Assembly: GCA_963725145.1 (NCBI GenBank)
Contig: CAVRXL010000010.1
Span: forward strand, 1,398,767-1,462,766
Reading direction: 5' to 3'
Source of the DNA: DATAEE01 sp963725145
GTDB taxonomy: Bacteria; Acidobacteriota; Vicinamibacteria; Vicinamibacterales; 2-12-FULL-66-21
Length of the DNA stretch: 64,000 nt
The translations under genes and the position numbers were made by a program. Each line of letters begins with the position of its first letter. Within the stretch, counting starts at the first letter, position 1. A model generated the notes under the pieces. The model made no database searches and was not told the origin of the DNA. It saw nothing but the letters and a program-made list of their open reading frames with translations. Shown piece by piece: positions 45,189 to 53,630 of this stretch.

Positions 45189-45419
45189 CTTTAAAATCAA
45201 TCACTTACAGGCACGGATCGAGCTAAAAATGATTTGTGCCCGAACTGTGCCCTAACCCTGTCGGCGTCTCCACACATTTTAGCCCCGCTACGGGCGATGG
45301 CGAGGGTTGATCGGGCACAGTCGTGTATGGCGCCTGATCGCGTTTGGGCGGGGACCGGTCAATCCGATTCGACTGCTCGAGCGAGGCAACCGTCAGCTTC
45401 AAACGGCGTGAAGTTCCGC

Positions 45420-45960
45420 AAGCCGCTCTGCGCGCTTGGCCAGTCGCGAGCGACCACGAACTGGAAAGGCGTACAACTCGAGCGCGACGTTATCGAGCAG
45501 CGCCACTTCGTACACAGCGTCAGCAGGCCGTCCTGACGAATCGCGCCGATCATCGTCAGGTTGTCGCCCCAGTCATCGGCCGGGGTGCCACATACTCCTT
45601 CTCCGCGTTTGACCCACACGTGCGACCGGCCCATCGCCAAGTGCGCGCCGGATTCATCGAGAAAATCAACCGCCGCGGATCGACGCGGCGCATCCATCTC
45701 AGGAACGCCCCCCGCTTCGGTGCCACATCCGGCCGATCGCATTCGCTCGGACCGCGGCGTTTTTTAGGCACGTACCCCGCACGACGCATCGTGCGGCCGA
45801 AGCTGGTGGCTGTCGTCGTGCGTTCGCGCGGCACTCGCCGGTTGTACTCCCAGGACAATTCCGCAATCGTGCCGTCCGGCGCGTCGGCGATGACCGCCTC
45901 CAGTACCGTGAGATCAATGGGCGACTGACAGCCGCCGCGTTTTGGGCTCCGGCGCGACCG
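45420..45960 (-). pseudogene. IS630-family transposase remnant
   Basis: Minus-strand frames give IDLTVLEAVIADAPDGTIAE then LSWEYNRRV, RAGYVPKKRRGPSECDRPDV, KRGAFLRWMRRVDPRRLIF and, one frame over, LDESGAHLAMGRSHVWVKRG and WGDNLTMIGAIRQDG. This is the linker and first catalytic Asp block (FLDESG) of an IS630-type DDE transposase. At least two frameshifts interrupt it and the rest of the catalytic domain is absent: after TLCTKWR the sequence becomes unrelated. It lies on the 5' side of tRNA-Ser. No terminal repeats were identified. Confidence 0.7.
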
Positions 45961-46009
45961 ACCCCGTCCGCCGCTGAGGAACCATGTGGCGGCCCAGATT
46001 TTCCCCAGA

Positions 46010-46334
46010 TGGAACCCACTGACCAGCTGGATTCGTCAAGTCGAAGACTTCCAGAGAGCCGCGTAGGGCGGTTTGTCTAAACGGAAATCCGCCTCTCGGA
46101 CATCTTCGATTTTCCTCCTAAATCCTTCACGTTCTTCCACTTCACAGAACGAGCGAGTTGGCTGGTGTTGGCTCCCGAAGCGCTGTTTTGGGAGGTGACA
46201 CGGACAATTTAGGGACAGTCCTGACGACCACGATCGGTCGATCCCAGCGTCAGCCACTCCAGTAGTCTCACTGTTGCAGAACCCAATGATCGAATAATGG
46301 GGCGCAGTGAACCGCAAGCCATGCGGCAACCCGA
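46010..46334. other. Intergenic, no gene recognised
   Basis: About 325 bases between the IS630 remnant and nhaA. Only a weak 100-residue frame on the minus strand is open, with no recognisable motif. The base composition is less GC-rich than the neighbourhood, in keeping with a remnant of transferred DNA. Confidence 0.4.
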
Positions 46335-47468
46335 TCAAGTGTCCCGCGCCCTCAACAATCGCGACGCAACGAGCGCGAGCGGTGCGGCACCGAAGCTCAG
46401 GAGCGCTCCCATCTTCGTTTCGGCCAGTTCCGCTCCCGCAGGGAATGCCGCGGTTGCGAAGAACAGGGACACCGTGAAACCGATCGCCGCAGTGATGCCG
46501 ACAATAATCAAGTCGGCCAGACGGAGCCCTTGCGGTAGGCGCGCCCCGGCCAACCGAGCCGCGCCCGAGAACAGCAGGATGCCGATCGGCTTACCGAATA
46601 ACAGCCCGGCGAGCACGAAGTAGGTGCCCGGCCCAATCTGTTCGAACGGCACGCCGGCAGTCGCGAAGCCAAAGAGCAACAGGACGAACTGCACGGGCAC
46701 CGCCCACCAATGCTCGAACTGATTGAGCGTGTCGATTTGGCCTGCTTCTCGCGGATCAAACATCCCAATGTCTCTCGCGCTGTGTGGCATGAAGGGCACG
46801 ATTGGCACAAGCGCCAGGGCGGGATGAAAGCCGCCATAGTGCAGCGCGGCCCACGACAGGACTCCCGGACCAAGGACGTAGGCCCAGAAACTGTGCACCC
46901 GCCGGCGTCGCAGCCAGAGGGCGGCCAACAAGGCCGCCGCCATCAGCGTCACGAGTGCGATGAGCGAGAGTGTCCCTGATGGATAGAACACGGCTAGGAT
47001 CATCAAGCCCAGCGCGTCATCAGCAATCGCGAGGAGCAACAGGAATGGGATGGCCGGGTGCCCAGGGCGGAAGATGACGCGGGCGATCATCGCGGAGAAC
47101 GCGATGTCGGTTGCGCAGGGAATCGCCCAGCCGCGACTCAACTCTGCGGGTCCGACAGCTGAAGACAGCGCCAGGTAGATCACAGCGGGCACGACCATGC
47201 CACCGACCGCTGCGCTCAGTGGCGCGAGCGCGTGACGAGGCGATGCCAGCGCTCCGCCTGGTAAGGTCGCCTCGAAGACTTCCTTGGCGGCGAGCGCGAA
47301 AAAGAACACCATCCCCACCTCGTTGACCCAGAAACGCAACGAGTGGGCAACGCGCTCGTAGCTGGCGACGTCGAGATTGGCCCATGTCACGGCCACAATG
47401 GTCCCGGCGAGGAGCAACAGCGAGTTGTCAAAGACGAAGCTGGCAAGTTTGGAACGAGTGTGGGCCAT
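46335..47468 (-). CDS. nhaA: Na+/H+ antiporter NhaA
   Basis: Protein of 377 residues with about twelve helices. The family hallmarks are WAIPCATDIAFSAMIARVIF (around the unwound TM4 with Asp133 in E. coli numbering) and LLLLAIADDALGLMILAVFY, which holds the ion-binding Asp163-Asp164 pair. The C-terminal half has AGLLFGKPIGILLFSGAARL and ADLIIVGITAAIGFTVSLFF, also typical. It exports sodium in exchange for protons. The start codon overlaps the stop of a small membrane protein gene by one base (TGATG), so the two are probably co-translated. Confidence 0.95.
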   Translation of the reverse strand: MAHTRSKLASFVFDNSLLLLAGTIVAVTWANLDVASYERVAHSLRFWVNEVGMVFFFALAAKEVFEATLPGGALASPRHALAPLSAAVGGMVVPAVIYLALSSAVGPAELSRGWAIPCATDIAFSAMIARVIFRPGHPAIPFLLLLAIADDALGLMILAVFYPSGTLSLIALVTLMAAALLAALWLRRRRVHSFWAYVLGPGVLSWAALHYGGFHPALALVPIVPFMPHSARDIGMFDPREAGQIDTLNQFEHWWAVPVQFVLLLFGFATAGVPFEQIGPGTYFVLAGLLFGKPIGILLFSGAARLAGARLPQGLRLADLIIVGITAAIGFTVSLFFATAAFPAGAELAETKMGALLSFGAAPLALVASRLLRARDT

Positions 47469-47647
47469 CAGTCGTTGTTCCGGGATTCGGGACGCCGCAA
47501 GGCAGCGTCCCGCGCCTTGAGCACGGCGAGCAACAGGAGCATCAGGCCAACGAGCAAAAAGACGTGCGTGAGGTCACCGGCGCGGTAGACACCGAGCATG
47601 CCGAGCAGCCACACGAGGAGCAGAGCGATCGCAGTCTTGAAGAGCAT
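47468..47647 (-). CDS. Small membrane protein (lmo0937-like)
   Basis: 59 residues: MLFKTAIALLLVWLLGMLGV, then YRAGDLTHVFLLVGLMLLLL and a short basic tail. Two helices with a glycine-rich turn match the lmo0937 family (DUF5670), small membrane proteins of unknown function often tied to stress genes. I use the ATG at 47647; the frame is open to 47692. Its stop overlaps the nhaA start. Confidence 0.75.
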   Translation of the reverse strand: MLFKTAIALLLVWLLGMLGVYRAGDLTHVFLLVGLMLLLLAVLKARDAALRRPESRNND

Positions 47648-47699
47648 CTCGCCTCCGGTGCGCAGCCCGGTGGTTCGACGAGCGACCGCCAAGCTGCAG

Positions 47700-48226
47700 A
47701 AGGGTCGTCGTGAGGGCGAGATGTCTCAGCGATCAGAGTGCTGGTGGAGTGGAATCGAAGGCGGCCACGGCGCGGCGAGGATCCGCGCCGGTCATCGCTC
47801 AGGCTTCTGCCCGTCCCGTAGTGGGAACACGTCGTGGCTGCGGGACGACACACCAACGATGTGTGAGCGGTCCACTGACCGGGCCTGCCCACTCGACTCC
47901 TCCTGGTCTCGCGACCACGAGGATGGCGGCCCGACCATCCAGTTGCCTGCAGCGGAGGACCGCTGCACCCTTCTATCTTCCGAACTGCGATCAGTATAAG
48001 CGGACGTGCGCCGACATTCGAATGGCGCTGAAGTCGAGTTCGCCGTCTGATGGCGGCCACGCGCTCAACCGAACGAGAACGAGTGTGCGCGTGCGATTTT
48101 TCGAGTGGTGGCGAAGTCGCGCCGACTGCACCCTGACCCGCATCGTACGCCTCGCGTCGATTCGCGAACGGTCATGAACGACCAGGACTGCTTGACAGGC
48201 CGGTCCGCTGACCATCAGACTCATAA
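47700..48226. other. Intergenic, no gene recognised
   Basis: About 530 bases upstream of the fluoride riboswitch. Frames are open on both strands but their composition is that of random GC-rich DNA, with no motif or ribosome binding site. TTGACA at 48192-48197 could be a -35 element of the crcB transcript, but no good -10 box is found at 17 bases. Confidence 0.4.
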
Positions 48227-48230
48227 ATGA

Positions 48231-48290
48231 CGCAGGCGGTGGAGTCCGCCAGTAACCGCCGTCTCCCGACGGCCAATGACTCCTACGGGC
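48231..48290 (+). ncRNA. Fluoride riboswitch (crcB motif)
   Basis: GGCGGTGGAGTCCGCC forms the first stem-loop, followed by AGTAACCGCCG and a second stem, then CCAATGACTCCTACGG, matching the conserved TGAxxxCTCCTAC-like end of crcB-motif RNAs; the GGAG of the first loop can pair with CTCC as the pseudoknot does. It stands 56 bases upstream of crcB and should raise its expression when fluoride is bound. Confidence 0.85.
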
Positions 48291-48345
48291 AGCCGTGGGA
48301 GTGCGTTCAGCCACGCCGCGGCGCCTCTGAGAAAGGCGACACGGT

Positions 48346-48726
48346 ATGGAACGTCTACTCTGGATCTGCCTGGCAGGCGCTGTCGGCACGGGCGCCCGGT
48401 ACCTGATCGCTCTCTGGGCAGCACAGCGACTCGGTAGTGCCTTTCCCCACGGCACGCTCATCGTCAATCTGATCGGCTGTTTCGCGATCGCTGCGCTGAT
48501 GCATGCCGCGCTGGTCTTGGGCTGGCCGCCAACGGTTCGCGCAGCCGCCACCATCGGCTTCATTGGTGGGCTGACCACGTATTCGAGCTTCAACTACGAG
48601 ACGATGCGCCTGTTCGAAGAGGGCGCGCCGGCCGCGGCATTCGTGAATGTTGGCGTCACGGTGATCGGTGGTCTCATGGCGGGGTGGCTGGGGCTGGTGG
48701 CCGCCCGCGAAGTGCTCGGCCGCTGA
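48346..48726 (+). CDS. crcB: Fluoride efflux channel CrcB/Fluc
   Basis: Protein of 126 residues with four membrane helices. MERLLWICLAGAVGTGARYL, PHGTLIVNLIGCFAIAALM with the conserved Asn, and the central GFIGGLTTYSSFNYETMRLF with the phenylalanine/serine track are the Fluc signature. It works as a dual-topology dimer that lets fluoride leave the cell. A fluoride riboswitch lies directly upstream and a DUF190 gene 15 bases downstream, the usual arrangement for fluoride resistance. Confidence 0.96.
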   Translation: MERLLWICLAGAVGTGARYLIALWAAQRLGSAFPHGTLIVNLIGCFAIAALMHAALVLGWPPTVRAAATIGFIGGLTTYSSFNYETMRLFEEGAPAAAFVNVGVTVIGGLMAGWLGLVAAREVLGR

Positions 48727-48741
48727 AAGAGAGGTACGCAC

Positions 48742-49101
48742 ATGCGCGTTCTGGACGGCGATCAGTTCCTCGTTCGGATCTTTCTTGGTGAGTCGGATCG
48801 GTGGCGGCACACGCCGCTGTCGCGCGCGCTCCTGGAGCGACTCAGAGCCGAAGGCTTCGCAGGCGCCACCGTCGTCCACGGCGTCGCCGGCTTTGGCGCG
48901 CACAGCGTCATCCACACGGCCGGATTGATCGAGCTGTCCACGGACCTGCCGGTCGTGATCGAGGTCGTCGAGGACCAGGCGCACGTTGATCGACTCCTGC
49001 CGATCCTCGACGAGATGATTACGGGAGGTGCACTCGTGACGGTCGAACCCGTGCGTGTACTCCGGTATGCCGCGGGACCGAAGCGAGAACCGGGAGCGTG
49101 A
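48742..49101 (+). CDS. DUF190 domain-containing protein
   Basis: Protein of 119 residues: FLVRIFLGESDRWRHTPLSR, ALLERLRAEGFAGATVVHGV and AGFGAHSVIHTAGLIELSTD, which is the DUF190 pattern, a P-II-like ferredoxin fold. These proteins are common companions of crcB. Its proximity to crcB and the riboswitch indicates a role in the fluoride response, perhaps as a cytosolic partner; the biochemical function is unknown. Confidence 0.92.
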   Translation: MRVLDGDQFLVRIFLGESDRWRHTPLSRALLERLRAEGFAGATVVHGVAGFGAHSVIHTAGLIELSTDLPVVIEVVEDQAHVDRLLPILDEMITGGALVTVEPVRVLRYAAGPKREPGA

Positions 49102-49133
49102 CCGGTTCGGTCGGAGCCGAGACACCCATACAC

Positions 49134-49204
49134 GCAGTCAACGCACTCGGGCGGCAAACCCGATGATCACCAATGTCCCGATGATCGCGAGTATTTGCGG
49201 GCCG
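49134..49204 (-). other. Possible remnant of a membrane protein
   Basis: Just after the ArsR gene the minus strand reads PQILAIIGTLVIIGFAARVR before a stop, a hydrophobic helix with no start codon in view. It may be the 3' end of a lost membrane gene or chance. Confidence 0.25.
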
Positions 49205-49564
49205 TTACCGGCGACGATGCTCTCGCTTCAATTGCCGCAGAAGATCCTGCGTACCGACCAAGTGGTTGTTGAAGATTTGACGAGCCGTGTCTAGGAGATT
49301 CGCGATCAAAGGATCGCGCACGGTATAGCGGACGCTGACCCCCTCCTTCTTTCCCGAGACGATGTTGGTCGCCCGCAGGACGGCGAGTTGTTGTGACACC
49401 ACGGGCTGATCGACGCCGAGGGCTTCCTGCAATTCCTGGACGCTCCGTTCGCCTCGCACCAGCAGCTCGAGGATCCGGATCCTAACCGGGTGAGCCAATG
49501 CGCGAAAGAATGCCGCCTTGAATGCCTGCAAATCCTCCGTCGACACGTCACTCATGTACGCCAT
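49205..49564 (-). CDS. ArsR/SmtB-family transcriptional regulator
   Basis: Protein of 119 residues with a winged helix: FFRALAHPVRIRILELLVRG, ERSVQELQEALGVDQPVVSQ, QLAVLRATNIVSGKKEGVSV and RYTVRDP. No cysteine or histidine-pair metal site of the classical ArsR/SmtB types is visible, so the signal may not be a metal; the C-terminal extension (ANLLDTARQIFNNHLVGTQD) resembles ArsR regulators found beside SulP or rhodanese genes, which are not present here. It follows a small ORF by 14 bases, and an AT-rich inverted repeat lies in front of both. Confidence 0.9.
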   Translation of the reverse strand: MAYMSDVSTEDLQAFKAAFFRALAHPVRIRILELLVRGERSVQELQEALGVDQPVVSQQLAVLRATNIVSGKKEGVSVRYTVRDPLIANLLDTARQIFNNHLVGTQDLLRQLKREHRRR

Positions 49565-49578
49565 TCTACTGGTCCTGA

Positions 49579-49791
49579 TCAGCCGAGCAGCCGCATCGCA
49601 GTCTCTCCCAGGACTTTCGCGTCATGCGCCGCTCCGTTGGCGCGCGCGGCGTCCTCGCGAATCTTGGCGAGGTCGCCTTCTTCGTCCGCGAGCTGCGCCA
49701 GCAGATAGACAACATGGGAGAAGCCAAGCGTCCTCACGAGGTCGCGCAACACACCGACGGCATCGCCCTGCTCTGGCGCGCTCATGGGCAT
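49579..49791 (-). CDS. Small hypothetical protein co-transcribed with ArsR
   Basis: About 70 residues from the ATG at 49791: MPMSAPEQGDAVGVLRDLVR then TLGFSHVVYLLAQLADEEGD and a C-terminal helical part. It is helical and acidic with no cysteines. I do not recognise a family. It stands directly upstream of the arsR gene and its probable promoter/operator, so it may be a target of that regulator. Confidence 0.5.
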   Translation of the reverse strand: MPMSAPEQGDAVGVLRDLVRTLGFSHVVYLLAQLADEEGDLAKIREDAARANGAAHDAKVLGETAMRLLG

Positions 49792-49845
49792 CAGGTCGAC
49801 CTTGCCTCGTTCGCGATCATTGCGACGCACAAAGGCATATACACT

Positions 49846-49857
49846 ATATTACAATAT
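49846..49857. promoter_or_regulatory. AT-rich inverted repeat, putative ArsR operator
   Basis: ATATT-AC-AATAT at 49846-49857, within an AT-rich patch (TATACACTATATTACAATAT) unlike the GC-rich surroundings. ATATTAC also occurs as a direct repeat at 49846 and 49854. It lies about 55 bases upstream of the small ORF and so in the expected promoter of the arsR unit. Confidence 0.45.
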
Positions 49858-49869
49858 TACGATGTTGTG

Positions 49870-50335
49870 TGCATCACGAAGGATCGCCGCCGTTTCTGGT
49901 GATCTAACGGGGCAGGCGACTAGGCTCCTCGTCGGGTTACCCGACGCTCCGGGTTCGGAGGGAGGGCGTCACACCGTGGCGCCCTCTGTAGCCGCACGGG
50001 AACTAGAGGAGCCGATGATGCAATGGTTCGATCGGCACCTCGGCAAACGAAGATGACTTCAAGGCGCTTCGCGATTATCCGTCGCCGCGGCTGGGCAACA
50101 TCGAGGTGAGTCCTTCGAAGCCGTCAACGACGGTCGACAAGCAGACAGGCCCAGCAGAACGGCCTGACGAGGCCCGCTTAAGCCCCTGTGGCGCGGACGC
50201 GCCGCTCCTCCGCGAGCAGACAATCATGGCGGAATCCCTCACCGACGTTCAGGACGCGGAAGACCCTGAAGGCTATGGATTCGGTGTGCGACGCCATCGG
50301 TGGCGTTGCGCAGAGGCGATGCAGTGGAAGGCGGC
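49870..50335. other. Intergenic, no gene recognised
   Basis: About 465 bases between the divergent arsR unit and the next plus-strand gene. Short frames are open but none has a recognisable motif. GGCGCCCTC/GAGGGCGTC near 49966-49988 can form a weak hairpin. Confidence 0.35.
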
Positions 50336-50818
50336 ATGATGGAGACGTTTTCCTGCGCGGGACGCAATCCGATCACGCTCGAGGTGTTGCACGGCTACGG
50401 TCACGTCGGGGACTTGCAGTCTTCGTGCCTTGTCGGGCATTCGCTGACGCGCCGTCGCTGGCGATACCTACAGCGCGCCGAGTGCATTGTCGTCGGGGAG
50501 CCCTCTCACCTCCTTGGCCTTGCGGCCTATCTGCGCGTTGAGAGTGTCGTTCGCGTCGTGCACGAGTTCCTGGTTCACCGGGAACTGGGCGAGCCTGAGT
50601 CCGCGATTGTGACGGACATGCTCGCGTCCGCGGTCGAGGCGAACGCCCTCAGCGATTCTGTGCACTGCCTGATGTTCATGCTGTGGCCTGACGTGAGGCG
50701 CGAACCGTTTGAGCGCAGAGGGTACCGAACCGTCGTGCTCGATCCGTACCTGGCCTGGCTACAGAAGACACTCGATCAGGGCTCCTGTACGGGCGCCCGT
50801 TCGCAGCATTTTCATTGA
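50336..50818 (+). CDS. Hypothetical protein, possibly GNAT-like
   Basis: About 160 residues: EVLHGYGHVGDLQSSCLVGH, LLGLAAYLRVESVVRVVHEF, and ERRGYRTVVLDPYLAWLQKT near the C-terminus. The order strand, helix, then an E-R-x-G-Y end resembles the GNAT acetyltransferase fold, but the acetyl-CoA pyrophosphate loop (Q/R-x-x-G-x-G/A) is not seen. The closeness of the stop to the malic enzyme start (20 bases) suggests one operon. Weak functional call. Confidence 0.5.
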   Translation: MMETFSCAGRNPITLEVLHGYGHVGDLQSSCLVGHSLTRRRWRYLQRAECIVVGEPSHLLGLAAYLRVESVVRVVHEFLVHRELGEPESAIVTDMLASAVEANALSDSVHCLMFMLWPDVRREPFERRGYRTVVLDPYLAWLQKTLDQGSCTGARSQHFH

Positions 50819-50838
50819 CGAGAGATTCCGGGAGCACC

Positions 50839-52110
50839 ATGAAAGCCCTTCGTTACCACGCGCGGCGACCTACGGGGAAGACTCAGATCACGGCAACCAA
50901 GCCGTGCGACACCGCGACGGATCTAGCCTTGGCCTATACGCCTGGCGTCGCTACTCCGTGCCGTGCGATCCAACGCCATCCCGATTCGGTTTATCGCTAC
51001 ACCAACAAGGGCAACCTCGTCGCGATCGTGTCGAATGGGACTGCCGTGCTCGGATTGGGAAATCTGGGACCCCTGGCTGCCAAGCCGGTGATGGAAGGCA
51101 AATCACTTTTGTTCAAACGATTGGCGGACATCGACGCGTTTGATCTGGAACTCGACGTTGTACATCCCGAAGAGCTCGTGCGCATTGTCACTGCCATAGC
51201 GCCAACGTTCGGAGGCATCAATCTCGAGGATATCAAGGCCCCCGAGTGCTTCGAAGTTGAGGAGGCTCTGATCGACGCTCTCCCAATTCCTGTATTTCAT
51301 GACGATCAGCACGGAACCGCCATCGTCGTGGGAGCGGCCCTCCTCAATGGGTTGGACATTCAAGGCAAGGCGATTGGAAACGTGCGCGTCGTCATTGCAG
51401 GCGCGGGAGCGGCTGGCATCGCCTGCGCGGCGATGCTGTCTGCACTCGGCATCGCCAAGGAGCACATCGTTCTCGTCGATTCGCGGGCAGTCGTGTATTC
51501 GGAACGAACCGACCTGAATCGCTACAAACGGAGGTTCGCCACCCAGTCGGCGGTGCGGACGCTGGCGGACGCGCTCCGCGGTGCCGACGTGTTTATCGGG
51601 GTATCGGGCCCAGGGACTGTGACCGCGGAAATGGTGTGCTCCATGACCGAGCGTCCGCTGATTTTTGCGCTGGCCAATCCCGACCCCGAGGTCAGCTACA
51701 ACGTTGTCGAGCGTGCGCGTCCTGATGCGATCTTCGCCAGCGGTCGCTCGGACTATCCAAACCAGGTCAACAACGTGCTCGCGTTCCCGTCCATCTTTCG
51801 TGGGGCGCTCGACGTGCGGGCGACGCGGATCGATGAAGAGATGAAGCTGGCGGCGTGCCGGGCGATCGCCGCGGTTGCGCGTGGGTCCACATCCTTCGGA
51901 CGTGATTGCATCATTCCGATGCCTTTGGACACTGAAGTGCTCCCTCGTGTGGCAGCCGCTGTCGCCGGTGCGGCCGTCCGAACCGGCGTAGCCTCTCGGC
52001 CCCTGACGGACCTGACGGCCTACTCCGACTCTGTCGCGACCCGTGTACGGCTCTCGCATGAGGAGCGCGCGCACCGTGCGCCGGCCGCGCCCGAGGCGCG
52101 CCACGGGTGA
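50839..52110 (+). CDS. NADP-dependent malic enzyme (MaeB-type, no PTA domain)
   Basis: Protein of 423 residues converting malate to pyruvate with CO2 and reduced cofactor. LALAYTPGVATPCRAIQRHP, GNLGPLAAKPVMEGKSLLFK and FGGINLEDIKAPECFEVEEA then PVFHDDQHGTAIVVGAAL hold the catalytic Tyr/Lys and the metal-binding Glu-Asp residues. The NAD(P) site is VVIAGAGAAGIACAAML. The phosphotransacetylase-like domain of full-length MaeB is absent, as in short bacterial malic enzymes. The next gene, a diadenylate cyclase, overlaps its stop, so the two are co-translated. Confidence 0.93.
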   Translation: MKALRYHARRPTGKTQITATKPCDTATDLALAYTPGVATPCRAIQRHPDSVYRYTNKGNLVAIVSNGTAVLGLGNLGPLAAKPVMEGKSLLFKRLADIDAFDLELDVVHPEELVRIVTAIAPTFGGINLEDIKAPECFEVEEALIDALPIPVFHDDQHGTAIVVGAALLNGLDIQGKAIGNVRVVIAGAGAAGIACAAMLSALGIAKEHIVLVDSRAVVYSERTDLNRYKRRFATQSAVRTLADALRGADVFIGVSGPGTVTAEMVCSMTERPLIFALANPDPEVSYNVVERARPDAIFASGRSDYPNQVNNVLAFPSIFRGALDVRATRIDEEMKLAACRAIAAVARGSTSFGRDCIIPMPLDTEVLPRVAAAVAGAAVRTGVASRPLTDLTAYSDSVATRVRLSHEERAHRAPAAPEARHG

Positions 52111-53261
52111 GCATGACAGCCTATGGGCTCCGCTGGCAGAGCATCGTGGACTTCGTCGTCCTGGCGCCGTCCATCTATCTGCTGCTGCGTTGGAGCCGCG
52201 ATGCGCGCGCATTGCGCGTGACCATCGGCATCCTGGGGTTGGAGGTGGGCGCGCTGGTCGCAGGACAGCTCGATCTTGTGATCACCGTCTGGGTTCTCCA
52301 TGCGGCGGCGGTCGGCGCCGGCGTGGTGCTGATCGTCCTTTTCCAGCCCGAGCTTCGGCATGCGCTGAACACGCTCGAGGTTGTGCTGAAGCGATCGGAA
52401 CGCCGCGGTGCCTTGTCGCAAGCGCTGGAGGTCGTCTCGGCCGCCGCGTTTTCTCTCGCCGGAGCTGGACGCGGTGCGCTGCTCGTGCTCACGCGCCACG
52501 ATTCGGTAAACGAGTTACTGCCGGGTGGGGTTCCGCTTGGTGGACACGTTTCGCCAGAGATTCTGGAAGCCATTTTTCGCAAAGTCTCGCCGGTCCACGA
52601 CGGTGCCACGATTGTCGAAGGAGATCGGATCACGCGGGTCGGAGCATTGCTCCCGCTTTCGCAGAACGAGAAGCTCCCGCGGACATGGGGCACGCGTCAC
52701 CGGGCGGGGATGGGGCTCGCGGAGCGCTCAGATGCGATCGTCGTGGTGGCCTCAGAGGAACGCGGGGATGTGACGCTGATGCACGATGGCGCGTTTCGTC
52801 GGGTCGAGAGCGCCGACGCGATGCTGATCGAGCTCAAGACGCTCTTCGCGCCGGAACCCACCGTGCGGTCCACCAGGTATTTCAGGCGATCCGAACTCTT
52901 GCTACAGAGCGTCGCCATCGCGCTTGCCGTCGTCATCGTGGCGGCGACGTCGCTGGTAGCTGGCACCATCGTTCGAGTGAGAACCGTGCCCATTGAGGCC
53001 GTGAACCTCGCGCCCGGACTAAGGATTGTGGACCAGTCGGCCGTTGCCGCCCAAGTGCGGCTGCGCGGAAGCTCGTGGGCGCTGGACTCCATGGAAGGCG
53101 CCCTCCTGACGGCGCGCGCCGATGCTCACAATCTGTCAGAGGGCGTTCACGAGATCGGCCTTCGGGTCCCAGGACCACTGCCGCCAGGTGTCACGGTGGA
53201 GGCGATCGCTCCGGAGCGAATCACGTGTCACCTTCGACCTAACCCAAAGCCGGGGCCATGA
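52107..53261 (+). CDS. cdaA: Diadenylate cyclase fused to a YbbR domain (CdaA-CdaR fusion)
   Basis: Protein of 384 residues. Three N-terminal helices (SIVDFVVLAPSIYLLLRW and two more up to about residue 80) are followed by a DAC domain with both catalytic motifs: HDGATIVEGDRITRVGALLP (DGA at about 165) and GTRHRAGMGLAERSDAIVVV (RHR at about 197). It should make c-di-AMP from two ATP. A fourth helix (LLLQSVAIALAVVIVAATSL) then leads to a single YbbR-type domain, VPIEAVNLAPGLRIV to VTVEAIAPERITCHLRP. In most bacteria the YbbR protein (CdaR) is a separate regulator. GTG at 52107 overlaps the malic enzyme stop; ATG at 52113 is an alternative. Confidence 0.9.
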   Translation: MSMTAYGLRWQSIVDFVVLAPSIYLLLRWSRDARALRVTIGILGLEVGALVAGQLDLVITVWVLHAAAVGAGVVLIVLFQPELRHALNTLEVVLKRSERRGALSQALEVVSAAAFSLAGAGRGALLVLTRHDSVNELLPGGVPLGGHVSPEILEAIFRKVSPVHDGATIVEGDRITRVGALLPLSQNEKLPRTWGTRHRAGMGLAERSDAIVVVASEERGDVTLMHDGAFRRVESADAMLIELKTLFAPEPTVRSTRYFRRSELLLQSVAIALAVVIVAATSLVAGTIVRVRTVPIEAVNLAPGLRIVDQSAVAAQVRLRGSSWALDSMEGALLTARADAHNLSEGVHEIGLRVPGPLPPGVTVEAIAPERITCHLRPNPKPGP

Positions 53262-53557
53262 CGATGACCCATTCAAGACGGACATCGTTCGACTGTCAGC
53301 TCGTGGACGCGTATTTGGTGAGCTTGCAGTCTGACATCGAGGCCAAGTGGCGAGACATCAGGTGCATTCGCGATGACATACACCTGCTGATGCGATCGCG
53401 CGCGGGCTCGAGTGCCGCAGATCGCGAGGCCGTCCGGACGATCATCGAACGCCTGGACCGCATGTTATCTACGAACCGAATCGTTCGGGAAACCTTGCTG
53501 GAATTGCGTAGGGCGGCGCAGACGCTTGCGCAGGATCTTGACGACGAATCCACGTAG
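53258..53557 (+). CDS. Small helical hypothetical protein
   Basis: 99 residues, almost entirely helical and charged: DAYLVSLQSDIEAKWRDIRC and then IERLDRMLSTNRIVRETLLE form a likely coiled coil. No membrane segment. The ATG overlaps the stop of the diadenylate cyclase gene (ATGA), so it is translated with it. I do not recognise the family. It may bind the cyclase or the downstream membrane complex; that is inference from position only. Confidence 0.65.
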   Translation: MTMTHSRRTSFDCQLVDAYLVSLQSDIEAKWRDIRCIRDDIHLLMRSRAGSSAADREAVRTIIERLDRMLSTNRIVRETLLELRRAAQTLAQDLDDEST

Positions 53558-53630
53558 AGACAATGACGAGTTGACGAGAGAGTGCTGGGACGAGTCCTGT
53601 CGGTGAGGCGACACGGTCGAGGAGACGTCC

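Noticed and set aside
46036..46338. 100-residue frame on the minus strand upstream of nhaA
   Set aside because: No motif, no ribosome binding site, lies in a remnant-like gap next to an IS630 fragment.
47710..48177. 155-codon plus-strand frame upstream of crcB
   Set aside because: Random-like composition without a recognisable fold, and no ribosome binding site.
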